The notes under the pieces were generated by a model. The model made no database searches, was not told where the DNA came from, and was given only the letters and a program-made list of their open reading frames with translations. Shown piece after piece: positions 41,532 to 49,231 of a DNA stretch of 52,953 nucleotides (positions are counted from its first letter, which is position 1; the number at the start of each line of letters is the position of its first letter). A program made the translations under genes and the position numbers. The stretch lies in contig NZ_JACCHP010000033.1 in assembly GCF_016031625.1 (NCBI RefSeq), positions 1 to 52,953 on the forward strand, in the 5' to 3' direction. The DNA comes from Bradyrhizobium agreste (lineage in GTDB: Bacteria; Pseudomonadota; Alphaproteobacteria; Rhizobiales; Xanthobacteraceae).

Positions 41532-41535
41532 CGCC

Positions 41536-42930
41536 ATGACCGCCAAGCCAGAGATGACGGCCGCCGAGATCGCGAGTGCGGTTGCGGCGTGCAAGATGTC
41601 CGCGCTCGATGCCACTGACGCCGCGCTCGCGCGCATCGCGCAGCATGACGGCATCCTCAATTCCTTCACCGACGTCACCGCCGACCGCGCCCGCGCCAAA
41701 GCGCGCGCGATCGATGCCGACATGGCCGCCGGCAGGACAGTCGGTCCGCTCGCCGGCGTGCCCTTCGCCGTCAAGAACCTGTTCGATGTTGCGGGCCTGC
41801 CAACGCGTGCCGGCTCGAAGATCAATCGCGACCTCGCGCCCGCCAGGCGCGATGCGACGCTGATCGAGCGCATGGAAGCGGCCGGCGCGGTTCTGGTCGG
41901 CGCGCTCAACATGGGCGAGTATGCCTACGATTTCACCGGCGAGAACATCCATGACGGACCCTCACGCAATCCGCACGACACCACGCGGATGAGCGGCGGC
42001 TCCTCGGGCGGCTCGGGCAGCGCCGTCGGCGGCGCGCTGGTGCCGATCGCACTCGGCTCCGATACCAACGGCTCGATCCGCGTGCCGTCGTCCTTCTGCG
42101 GCGTCTTCGGCCTGAAGCCGACCTATGGCCGGCTGTCGCGCGCGCGCTCGTTCCCGTTCGTGGCGAGCCTCGATCATCTCGGCCCGTTGGCGCGATCCGT
42201 CACCGATCTCGCGCTCGCTTATGACGCGATGCAGGGCCCGGACGCAGACGACGGTGCCTGCAGCACGCGTGCTGTCGAGCCCGTCACGCCGCTGCTCGAT
42301 GAGTCCATTTCCGGCTTGCGCGTTGCGATCGCCGGCGGGCACTTCCAGAAGAACGTGTTTCCGGAAGCCGTCGAGGCCGTCAGCCGTATCGCCAAGGCGC
42401 TGGGCGCAACGCAAGTGGTCGATGTTCCCGAAGCATCGCGCGCCCGCGCCGCCGCCTATGTCATCACCACCACGGAAGGCGCTTCACTCCATCTCGACCG
42501 CCTGCGCAAGCGCCCTGGCGATTTTGACCCGGCGGTGCGCGACCGGCTGATCGCGGGGGCGATGGTGCCGGCCGCGCTGGTCGATCGCGCCCAGAAATTC
42601 CGTCGCTGGTATCGCGCGCAACTCACCGAGGTCTTCAAATCGGTCGATGTTCTGCTGGCACCCGCAACGCCCTGCACCGCGCCAAAACTCGGCCAGGTCA
42701 ATTTCAATCTCGACGGCGTCGAGCTGCCGGTCCGCGCCAATATCGGCATCCACACCCAGCCGATCTCCTTCATTGGCCTGCCGGTGGTCGCGGTCCCCGT
42801 GCCGCTCGAGCCGCTGCCGATCGGCGTGCAGATCATTTGCGCGCCCTGGCGCGAGGACATCGCGCTGCGCGTCGCGCACGCATTGGAGAAGATGGGCGTC
42901 GTCGCCGCGCCCGCGCCGAGAGGATTCTAA
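41536..42930 (+). CDS. atzE: AtzE-like amidase (amidase signature family)
   Basis: 464 residues from ATG 41536. The Ser-cisSer-Lys triad is intact: K80 (PFAVKN), S156 (SGGSSGGS) and nucleophile S180 (SDTNGSIRVP). AtzE with AtzG deaminates 1-carboxybiuret to 1,3-dicarboxyurea in cyanuric acid breakdown; the close relative HpxY acts in oxalurate breakdown. The neighbouring atzG- and atzH-like genes support this sub-family over a generic amidase. The stop is followed by one base before the atzH start, so they are coupled. Confidence 0.85.
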   Translation: MTAKPEMTAAEIASAVAACKMSALDATDAALARIAQHDGILNSFTDVTADRARAKARAIDADMAAGRTVGPLAGVPFAVKNLFDVAGLPTRAGSKINRDLAPARRDATLIERMEAAGAVLVGALNMGEYAYDFTGENIHDGPSRNPHDTTRMSGGSSGGSGSAVGGALVPIALGSDTNGSIRVPSSFCGVFGLKPTYGRLSRARSFPFVASLDHLGPLARSVTDLALAYDAMQGPDADDGACSTRAVEPVTPLLDESISGLRVAIAGGHFQKNVFPEAVEAVSRIAKALGATQVVDVPEASRARAAAYVITTTEGASLHLDRLRKRPGDFDPAVRDRLIAGAMVPAALVDRAQKFRRWYRAQLTEVFKSVDVLLAPATPCTAPKLGQVNFNLDGVELPVRANIGIHTQPISFIGLPVVAVPVPLEPLPIGVQIICAPWREDIALRVAHALEKMGVVAAPAPRGF

Positions 42931-42931
42931 G

Positions 42932-43327
42932 ATGCAGATCGATCTCCCCGACGTGGTTGCGGAAGTCAAAGCCGCGTTCGAGCGTTATGAGCAGGCCCTC
43001 GTCAGCAACGACGTCGCCGTGCTCGGCGAGCTCTTCCGCAACGACCCGCGCACGCTGCGCTACGGCATCGGCGAGAACCTCTATGGCTACGAGGCGATCT
43101 CAGGCTTCCGCGCCGCGCGCCCGCCGGTCGGCCTCAACCGCCGCACCGCCAAGACCGTGATCACGGCTTACGGCCGCGACACGGCCGTGGCGTCCACCTT
43201 GTTCTATCGCGATACGGCTCCCGGCAAGGTCGGCCGGCAGATGCAGACGTGGATACGTTTCCCGGAGGGCTGGCGCGTCGTCGCCGCTCATGTCAGCATC
43301 ATCGACGAGCCGAAAGAGACCGTATGA
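42932..43327 (+). CDS. AtzH/HpxZ-like protein (DUF3225)
   Basis: 131 residues with a nuclear-transport-factor-2-like fold (ELFRNDPRTLRYGIGENLYGYEAISGFRAAR). DUF3225 members occur beside AtzE-type amidases; AtzH has been assigned decarboxylation of 1,3-dicarboxyurea to allophanate, and HpxZ belongs to oxalurate catabolism. The product would feed the allophanate hydrolase encoded nearby. Stop TGA overlaps the start of the GntR gene as ATGA. Confidence 0.85.
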   Translation: MQIDLPDVVAEVKAAFERYEQALVSNDVAVLGELFRNDPRTLRYGIGENLYGYEAISGFRAARPPVGLNRRTAKTVITAYGRDTAVASTLFYRDTAPGKVGRQMQTWIRFPEGWRVVAAHVSIIDEPKETV

Positions 43328-44046
43328 CGCTTGATGATCTTCCGCAGGGCACCTTGCCGGCCGAGCCGGTGGTGCCGCGTGTCGACCGTCCATCGCCGTC
43401 GCTGCTGAAGATCACGCGCGCCGAGGAGCTGCGGCTGCAGCTTGCCGACGAGATCGTGCGGGGAACGCTGGCGCCGGGCGCGCCGCTGGACGAGACCGAT
43501 ATCGCGCGGCGCTTCAACGTCTCGCGCACGCCGGTACGCGAGGCGTTGCGCCAGCTGGTGGCGAGCGGCCTCGTCGAGGCGCGGCCGCATCGCGGCGCCG
43601 TCGTGGCGCGGCCATCCATCGAGCGGCTCAAGAGCATGTTCGAGGCGATGGCGGAGCTCGAGGCCTTGTGCGCAGGCCTGGCCGCCGAACGCATGTCAGC
43701 GGCCGAGCGTCACGGCCTGGAGGCCATACACGAGGAATTGCGGGTACTGAGCTACACCGGCAATCCCGAGCGCTTCCACGAGGTCAACGAGCGCTTCCAC
43801 AACGCGATCTATGCCGGCTCGCAGAACGGCTACATCGCCGAGATCACGCTCGCGACCCGCGTCCGCGTGCAGCCGTTCCGCCGCGCCCAGTTCCGCAACC
43901 TCGGCCGCCTCGCCAAGTCGCAAGCCGAGCACGACCGCGTCGTCGTCGCCATCATGCGCGGCGACAAGCAGGGCGCCGCCGCCGCCATGCGCGCGCATAT
44001 CGAGCTGGTGCGCGGGGAGTATGAGATCTACGCGGTGTCGGTGTGA
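43324..44046 (+). CDS. GntR-family regulator (FadR/FCD subfamily)
   Basis: 240 residues. Winged-helix domain (about 30-95): EELRLQLADEIVRGTLAPGAPLDETDIARRFNVSRTPVREALRQLVASGLVEARPHRGAVV. FCD ligand-binding domain (about 100-235) with the metal/ligand histidines expected in FHEVNERFHNAIYAGS and the final AAMRAHIELVRGEYEIY. FCD regulators usually repress and are released by a small organic acid. It shares the ATGA overlap with the atzH gene, so it is the last gene of the operon and probably autoregulates it. Candidate sites lie at 35381 and 46241. Confidence 0.9.
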   Translation: MTLDDLPQGTLPAEPVVPRVDRPSPSLLKITRAEELRLQLADEIVRGTLAPGAPLDETDIARRFNVSRTPVREALRQLVASGLVEARPHRGAVVARPSIERLKSMFEAMAELEALCAGLAAERMSAAERHGLEAIHEELRVLSYTGNPERFHEVNERFHNAIYAGSQNGYIAEITLATRVRVQPFRRAQFRNLGRLAKSQAEHDRVVVAIMRGDKQGAAAAMRAHIELVRGEYEIYAVSV

Positions 44047-44089
44047 GTTGCGTGCTCACTGCGAGGTGAAGGAGAGGCGCCGGTTCTCG

Positions 44090-44114
44090 GGAACCCTGCT
44101 TTGCCCTGATCGTT
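44090..44114 (+). promoter_or_regulatory. General-stress (EcfG) promoter GGAAC-N16-CGTT
   Basis: GGAAC at 44090-44094 and CGTT at 44111-44114, an exact match to the alphaproteobacterial EcfG consensus. Transcription would start near 44121, about 26 bases before the small gene at 44147. Confidence 0.65.
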
Positions 44115-44146
44115 TCCTCCCATCGATCCGATCAGGAGAAAATATC

Positions 44147-44362
44147 ATGGCCTCCTCCGAGAAAGATCCCCGTCATCACACCCAGAAGATGAAGCAGCGT
44201 CTGCAGGAGACGGTGACGCACTTGCGCGAAGACATCCGCAAGGTCGACGAGCCCCAGCTCACCGCGATGTTCGAAACGTCCGCAGAGGTGCTGTCAGGCC
44301 TCGTCAAGGCGTTCGACGACTATGAGAAGAAGAACGAAGCTGCCTGGCGCAAGTCGGCGTGA
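44147..44362 (+). CDS. Small helical protein, probable general-stress gene, uncharacterised
   Basis: 71 residues with AGGAG at 44134-44138. A charged, mostly helical sequence (KMKQRLQETVTHLREDIRKVDEPQLTAMFETSAEVLSGLVKAFDDYEKKNEAAWRKS) with no cysteine, no membrane segment and no recognised domain. The N terminus is polar with two adjacent histidines. It is preceded by a consensus-type EcfG promoter, so it is likely induced in general stress. It is convergent with atzF, 15 bases apart. Function unknown. Confidence 0.8.
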   Translation: MASSEKDPRHHTQKMKQRLQETVTHLREDIRKVDEPQLTAMFETSAEVLSGLVKAFDDYEKKNEAAWRKSA

Positions 44363-44377
44363 GGCGGTGGCCGTCGT

Positions 44378-46186
44378 CTAAGCCGTCGCAGCTTCCGCCA
44401 TAAACTTCCGCCATCCCCCGAACGCGGTGATGTCGCGGGCTTCGCTCAGCACTGCCGGCTCGACGAGGAATCCCTTCACGCTGCGCCCGTCGGCGAGCCT
44501 GATCGTGCCGATCGCCATCGGCGAAGGAATCGCATCGACGAACTTGCCGAAGGCGGACGATGATAGCGACCAGATCTCCAGCTCGATCGCAGCGCCTTGG
44601 CCGGCCTCGACGCGCAGCAGGCCCGGCTTCGGCGGCGTGGTCTGAAGCGCATACAGCTTGTAGTCGGCGGCCGTCCTGGTGGCCTCGATCAAGCGTGCGT
44701 TCAGCGCCGTCAGCTCCCCGTTCAGCGCCATGCCGGAGAGATGCGCGCCGACCACCGCAATCGGGATTTCATCGCCACTGCTTGCGGGTAGTGGCGCGAG
44801 TGGGGCCTGCGCCACACCCTTCGCGCCGAGCGTCAGCTTCGTATCGGCATGGAACACCCGTCCGATGCTTGCGAGCAGCGCGTCGCGCCCTGCGGGCGCC
44901 AGCAACGTGATGCCGAACGGAATGCCGTCGCTGCGCATCGAGGCCGGCACGGCGAGGCCGCAGAGATCGAGCAGGTTGACGAAGTTGGTGTAGGTGCCGA
45001 GCCGGCTGTTGAGCTCGATCGGATTGGCCAGCACCTGCGCGGTCGTATAGGCCGTCGGCGCCGTCGGCAGCACCAGCGCGTCGATGTTGGCGAACGTTCG
45101 CTCGGCAATCTTGCGCAGTCCCTGCAGGCGATAGAGCGCGGAGAAGGTGTCCGCCGCCGTGAGCCGCGCGCCGCCCGCGGTGATCTCCCGCGTCACGGGA
45201 TGGATCGCATCAGGCGCGGACGCCAGCAGGCTCTTGATCACGAGGTAACGCTCGGCGACCCAGGGGCCCTCGTAGAGCAGCCGGGCCGTCTCATAGAACG
45301 GCTCGAGGTCGAACTCGACCAGCGTTGCCCCAAGCGCGGTCCATCGCTTCAGCGCATCGCTGTAGGCGGCTTCCGCCTTCCTGTCGCCGAAGAAGATCAG
45401 CTGGCCGTTGCGCGGCACGCCGAGGCGCAGGTTTGCCGGCATCGGCGTGATCGCGCCGAGCGGCCGGTCGCGCGAGAACGGATCGGCCTGGTCGGGGCCG
45501 GCCATCACCGACAGCGCGAGGGCGGCATCGTCCACCGTCAGTGCGAACACCGAGATGCAGTCGAGCGTGCGGCAGGCCGGCACCAGGCCTGCGGTCGAGA
45601 TCATGCCGAGGCTCGGCTTCAGCCCGACGATGTTGTTGAGCATCGCCGGCACGCGGCCGGAGCCGGCGGTATCCGTGCCGAGCGACAGCGGCACGAGCCC
45701 GGCGCCGACCGCGGTGGCCGAGCCCGAGCTCGATCCGCCGGGAATGAGATCATCGCGGATCGAGTTGCGCGGGATACCATAGGGCGAGCGCACGCCGACG
45801 AGGCCGGTCGCGAACTGGTCGAGATTGGTCTTGCCGATGATGATCGCGCCCGCCGCACGCAGGCGCTCGACCGCTGTCGAGTCGTGCGTGGGCGTGTAGG
45901 AGAAAGCCGGGCAGGCCGCGGTGGTCGGAAAGCCCAGCGCGTCGATATTGTCCTTCACCGCAACAGGCACGCCGTAAAGCGGCAGGCTGGCCGCATCCGC
46001 CCGGGCCGCCAGCTTCTCCGCTTCCGCAATCGCGGCTTTCTCCTCGCGCAGGCTGATGAACACGGCGGGATCGTCGTGATCGCGGATGCGCCGATAGGTC
46101 CGCGCGACCGTTTCTGCCGGCGTCAGCGTGCCCGCGCGGTGCGCGGCCACAATCGCGGCGATCGTTTCAGGCTGCTCGGCCCCCAT
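44378..46186 (-). CDS. atzF: Allophanate hydrolase (AtzF-like)
   Basis: 602 residues. N-terminal amidase-signature domain (about 20-440) with triad K78 (PVAVKDN), S152 (GGSSSGS) and S176 (TDTAGSGRVP). The C-terminal domain (about 465-600; IPIAVVGAHLSGMALNGEL and FGKFVDAIPSPMAIGTIRLADGRSVKGF) is characteristic of allophanate hydrolase and absent from plain amidases. The enzyme splits allophanate into ammonia and CO2, in two steps by the two domains. It faces the transporter/atzGEH operon, has its own sigma-54 promoter at 46226-46241, and would complete the pathway to ammonia. Confidence 0.9.
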   Translation of the reverse strand: MGAEQPETIAAIVAAHRAGTLTPAETVARTYRRIRDHDDPAVFISLREEKAAIAEAEKLAARADAASLPLYGVPVAVKDNIDALGFPTTAACPAFSYTPTHDSTAVERLRAAGAIIIGKTNLDQFATGLVGVRSPYGIPRNSIRDDLIPGGSSSGSATAVGAGLVPLSLGTDTAGSGRVPAMLNNIVGLKPSLGMISTAGLVPACRTLDCISVFALTVDDAALALSVMAGPDQADPFSRDRPLGAITPMPANLRLGVPRNGQLIFFGDRKAEAAYSDALKRWTALGATLVEFDLEPFYETARLLYEGPWVAERYLVIKSLLASAPDAIHPVTREITAGGARLTAADTFSALYRLQGLRKIAERTFANIDALVLPTAPTAYTTAQVLANPIELNSRLGTYTNFVNLLDLCGLAVPASMRSDGIPFGITLLAPAGRDALLASIGRVFHADTKLTLGAKGVAQAPLAPLPASSGDEIPIAVVGAHLSGMALNGELTALNARLIEATRTAADYKLYALQTTPPKPGLLRVEAGQGAAIELEIWSLSSSAFGKFVDAIPSPMAIGTIRLADGRSVKGFLVEPAVLSEARDITAFGGWRKFMAEAATA

Positions 46187-46225
46187 GGCGGCAAAACTCC
46201 GGCAATTCGTCTTGGCCCCGAGTGA

Positions 46226-46241
46226 AGCAAGCGATGTGCCA
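46226..46241 (-). promoter_or_regulatory. Sigma-54 (RpoN) promoter of atzF
   Basis: On the minus strand the sequence reads TGGCAC-N5-TTGCT, an exact match to the -24/-12 consensus with correct spacing. Transcription would start near 46215, 29 bases before the atzF ATG. Confidence 0.8.
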
Positions 46242-46254
46242 TTGTGTACAGAAT
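46241..46254. promoter_or_regulatory. Candidate GntR/FCD operator overlapping the atzF promoter
   Basis: ATTGTGTACAGAAT is a palindrome with one mismatched pair, of the TTGTnnACAA type used by FCD regulators. It touches the -24 element of the atzF promoter, so binding would block it. Confidence 0.4.
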
Positions 46255-46380
46255 CCGGGCAGGACCATCGTTCCGGATCTTATCGTGCGATCAGTGGCTT
46301 GGGGGATATTCCGGCCGCCGCGCGCCCGCTCGCCTCGGCGACCCCTCGCCTGCATCTGCTCAAATCATGGGCAGCCTGGA

Positions 46381-46887
46381 TCAGGTGAAGCCGGAGAGGA
46401 TCCGGAGCAGCTGCGCCCGGTTCTCCTTGCCGATCTTGGCCTCGACATGCCGCTCGTGCTCGGCCGCGAGCCGCTTGAACTTTTCGAGCGCCGTCTCGCC
46501 CTGCGCCGTGAGGTGCAGCGCATGCGAGCGCCGGTCCTCCTTCGACTTGATCCGCTTCACCAGCTTGCGCTGCTCGAGGCTGTCGAGCAGGTGCACCAGC
46601 CGGGCGCGCTCGATGCCGAGTCGTTTTGCCACCGCCATCTGCGACAGGCCCGGATTGGCGCCGATTACGGTCAGCACCGAATATTGCGTCGGCCTGATGT
46701 CGACGTCTCGAAGCGTCTTGATGAAGTCCTGAAAGATCCAGATCTGGAAGCGCCGCACCGCATAGCCGGCGTGGCCGACCAGTGCGTCGAGGCCAACGTC
46801 GTCGCCGACATCGCGTGGTGCCGCGCCGTTGCCGGCGCGCTTGCGTGGGGAGTGGCGGGTGTCGGCCCGGGCTGCTGAGGGTGGCAC
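46381..46887 (-). CDS. MarR-family regulator (CouR-like)
   Basis: 168 residues. A basic N-terminal tail (about 30 residues) precedes the MarR winged-helix dimer: FQIWIFQDFIKTLRDVDIRPTQYSVLTVI, the recognition helix LSQMAVAKRLGIERARLVHLLDSLEQRKLVKRIKSKEDRRSH, and the C-terminal dimerisation helices. In Rhodopseudomonas palustris a MarR protein, CouR, represses p-coumarate genes and is released by the CoA thioester; the placement beside a feruloyl-CoA synthetase gene suggests the same logic here. It is divergent from that gene across a palindrome at 46939-46959. Function inferred from context. Confidence 0.85.
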   Translation of the reverse strand: MPPSAARADTRHSPRKRAGNGAAPRDVGDDVGLDALVGHAGYAVRRFQIWIFQDFIKTLRDVDIRPTQYSVLTVIGANPGLSQMAVAKRLGIERARLVHLLDSLEQRKLVKRIKSKEDRRSHALHLTAQGETALEKFKRLAAEHERHVEAKIGKENRAQLLRILSGFT

Positions 46888-46938
46888 GTCGGTATCTCCT
46901 GTCGCGCAACCCTAGCGCTCCTGAGCCCGAAGCGAAAG

Positions 46939-46959
46939 ATTGTTGTTGACGACAACAAT
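46939..46959. promoter_or_regulatory. Palindromic operator between MarR and feruloyl-CoA synthetase genes
   Basis: Arms ATTGTTGT (46939-46946) and ACAACAAT (46952-46959) with a 5-base spacer. It is the only strong dyad in the 152-base divergent gap, located to control both genes. Confidence 0.65.
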
Positions 46960-47039
46960 TGCCACGCCCAACATTATGGCCAAAGCGGCCCGGAACGAGG
47001 CTGCGGCCGATCCTGTAACCGGGATGGAGGAGGAAACAC

Positions 47040-48887
47040 ATGACAGTTGCCTCACATGGTGACGTTGCAGGCCTGTTCGCAACGCCGAGGACGGTCGCGG
47101 AGCATCGGCCCGACGGCAGCATCGTTCTGCGCTCGCCCGAGCCGCTCGGCGAGTTTGCGCGCTGCACCGGCGATTGGCTGGAGCAATGGGCGCAGCAAAG
47201 GCCGGATGCGATCTTCCTCGCCGAGCGCGGCAATGTCGACCAGCCCTGGACCACCGTCACCTATGCGCAGGCGCTGCGGAAGGTGCGCGCCGCCGCGTCC
47301 TGGATCCTGGCGCAAGGGCTCAGCGCCGATCGCCCCGTGGCGATCCTCTCCGACAACAGCGTCGATCATGCGCTGCTCGCGCTCGCAGCCCAGCATGTCG
47401 GCGTACCCTCGGCGGCGATCTCGCCGGCCTATTCGCTGATGTCGAAGGACTTCGACAAGCTCAAGAGCATGATTGCGCTGCTCGACCCCGGCGCGATCTA
47501 CGTCTCCGCGCTCCAGCCGTTCGCACCAGCGCTGGCCGCCATCAAGCCGCTGCACAACGCACAGATCATCAGCGGCAACGCCGATGACGCCGACGCGCTC
47601 GCGTTCCGCGCCATTGCGGCAACGCCCGAGACGCCCGGCGTCGCAAAAGCCTTCGCCGCGGTGACGCCGGACACGATCGCAAAATTCCTGTTCACCTCGG
47701 GCTCGACCGGCACGCCGAAAGCCGTCATCAACACCCAGCGCATGCTGACCTCGAGCCAGCAGGCCAAGGCGCAGACCTGGACCTTTCTCGAACAGAGCCG
47801 CGATCTCGTCATTCTCGATTGGCTGCCCTGGAGCCACACCTTCGGCGCCAACCACAATTTCAACCTCGTGCTGCGCAACGGCGGCTCGCTCTACATCGAC
47901 GCCGGCAAGCCCGCGCCCGGCCTGTTCGCGACGTCGCTCGCCAATTTGAAAAGCGTGATGCCGACGGTCTATTTCAACGTGCCGCGCGGCTTCGACATGC
48001 TGATCGCGGCACTGCGAAGCGACGAGGAATTGCGGCGCCGCTTCTTCGGCGAGGTGAAATTCGCGTTCTACGCCGGCGCCGCGTTGCCGCAGAATCTGTG
48101 GGATGCGCTCGCAGAGCTCTCGCTCCAGACGGTCGGCCACACGCTGCCGATGGTCTCGGCCTGGGGCTCGACGGAAACCTCACCGCTCGCCACCGACTGT
48201 CATTTCCTCGCCGAGCGCTCCGGCAACATCGGCGTGCCCATTCCCGGCACCGAGCTGAAGCTCGTCACCTCCGGCGACAAGCTCGAGGTGCGGGTGCGCG
48301 GCCCCAACGTCACGCCCGGCTATTGGAAGGCACCGGAGCTGACGAGGCAAGCGTTCGACGAGGAGGGCTTCTACCTGATCGGCGACGCCGTGAAGCTTGC
48401 CGATAACGCGCGCCCCGAGCGCGGCCTGTTCTTCGACGGCCGCGTTGCCGAAGATTTCAAGCTCAACTCCGGCACATGGGTCAGCGTCGGCGGCTTGCGC
48501 GTTGCCGGCATCGCCGCGCTGGCACCGCTGGCGCAGGACATCGTCGTCGCCGGTCACGGCGGCGACGAGGTGCGCTTCCTCGTGTTTCCGAACATCGCAG
48601 CCTGCCGCACCCTTGCCGGCCTGCCCGAGACCGTGGCCGCGACCGAGGTGCTCGCGCACGACAAGATCAGGACGGCAATCGCACAGGGGCTGGCGCGGCT
48701 GAAACAGCAGAGCGCCAACTCCTCCGCTCACGCCACTCGCGCGTTGCTGCTTGCCGAGCCTCCTTCGGTTGACGGCGGCGAGATCACCGACAAGGGCTAC
48801 ATCAACCAGCGCGCCGTGCTGACGCGCCGCGCCGATGCCGTGGCGCGGCTGAACGATGATGCGTCGGGGGAGTGGATCGGGTTGTAA
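47040..48887 (+). CDS. Feruloyl-CoA synthetase-like AMP-dependent ligase
   Basis: 615 residues, GGAGGA at good spacing before the ATG. The adenylate-forming fold carries the P-loop FTSGSTGTPK (218-227), A5-type motif SAWGSTETSPLAT and a core motif GFYLIGDAVK. The overall pattern (PGLFATSLANLKSVMPTVYFNVPRGFDML) matches feruloyl-CoA synthetases (Fcs/FerA class), which activate hydroxycinnamates (ferulate, p-coumarate, caffeate) with CoA. The hydratase/lyase normally next in the pathway is not seen in the window. Divergent MarR regulator and the P450 cluster downstream support an aromatic-acid role. Confidence 0.85.
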   Translation: MTVASHGDVAGLFATPRTVAEHRPDGSIVLRSPEPLGEFARCTGDWLEQWAQQRPDAIFLAERGNVDQPWTTVTYAQALRKVRAAASWILAQGLSADRPVAILSDNSVDHALLALAAQHVGVPSAAISPAYSLMSKDFDKLKSMIALLDPGAIYVSALQPFAPALAAIKPLHNAQIISGNADDADALAFRAIAATPETPGVAKAFAAVTPDTIAKFLFTSGSTGTPKAVINTQRMLTSSQQAKAQTWTFLEQSRDLVILDWLPWSHTFGANHNFNLVLRNGGSLYIDAGKPAPGLFATSLANLKSVMPTVYFNVPRGFDMLIAALRSDEELRRRFFGEVKFAFYAGAALPQNLWDALAELSLQTVGHTLPMVSAWGSTETSPLATDCHFLAERSGNIGVPIPGTELKLVTSGDKLEVRVRGPNVTPGYWKAPELTRQAFDEEGFYLIGDAVKLADNARPERGLFFDGRVAEDFKLNSGTWVSVGGLRVAGIAALAPLAQDIVVAGHGGDEVRFLVFPNIAACRTLAGLPETVAATEVLAHDKIRTAIAQGLARLKQQSANSSAHATRALLLAEPPSVDGGEITDKGYINQRAVLTRRADAVARLNDDASGEWIGL

Positions 48888-48916
48888 AGGCCGAGTCAGC
48901 GACGCCACATTCCGCT

Positions 48917-49020
48917 GTCATTCCGGGGCGCGCCTCTTGGCGCGAGCCCGGAATCCATTTCACCGCAGGGGTGTTGCGCGATGGATTCCGGGTTCGCGCT
49001 ACGCGCGCCCCGGAATGACG
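48917..49020. repeat. Dispersed palindromic repeat, family B
   Basis: GTCATTCCGGGGCGCGCC at the left and GGCGCGCCCCGGAATGACG-type sequence at the right. It takes the first third of the 344-base gap after the synthetase gene. Confidence 0.8.
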
Positions 49021-49067
49021 AGCGGGATACGCCAGCCACCCTGTCGCAATATCCTGCCGATTCTTTT

Positions 49068-49081
49068 GTTGCCTAAGCAAC
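49068..49081. promoter_or_regulatory. Dyad GTTGC-N4-GCAAC followed by an isolated start signal
   Basis: A perfect 5-bp dyad in an AT-rich stretch, a form used by MarR proteins. About 70 bases later GGAGGAAACA precedes an ATG at 49151 that leads into no recognisable gene; the frame runs antisense into the MarR gene at 49232. Confidence 0.4.
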
Positions 49082-49231
49082 TAATTTGTGCGAACCACTT
49101 CAGACGGAGATGACGGCGGAGAACCGCTGCGTCTGATTCTGGAGGAAACAATGCGCGGCAGAGATGATGCCGTCGGCAAATGCCGACGCATGCCGGACGA
49201 CGGGGCGCCTCTCCGGCGCGGCGCGTCAACT

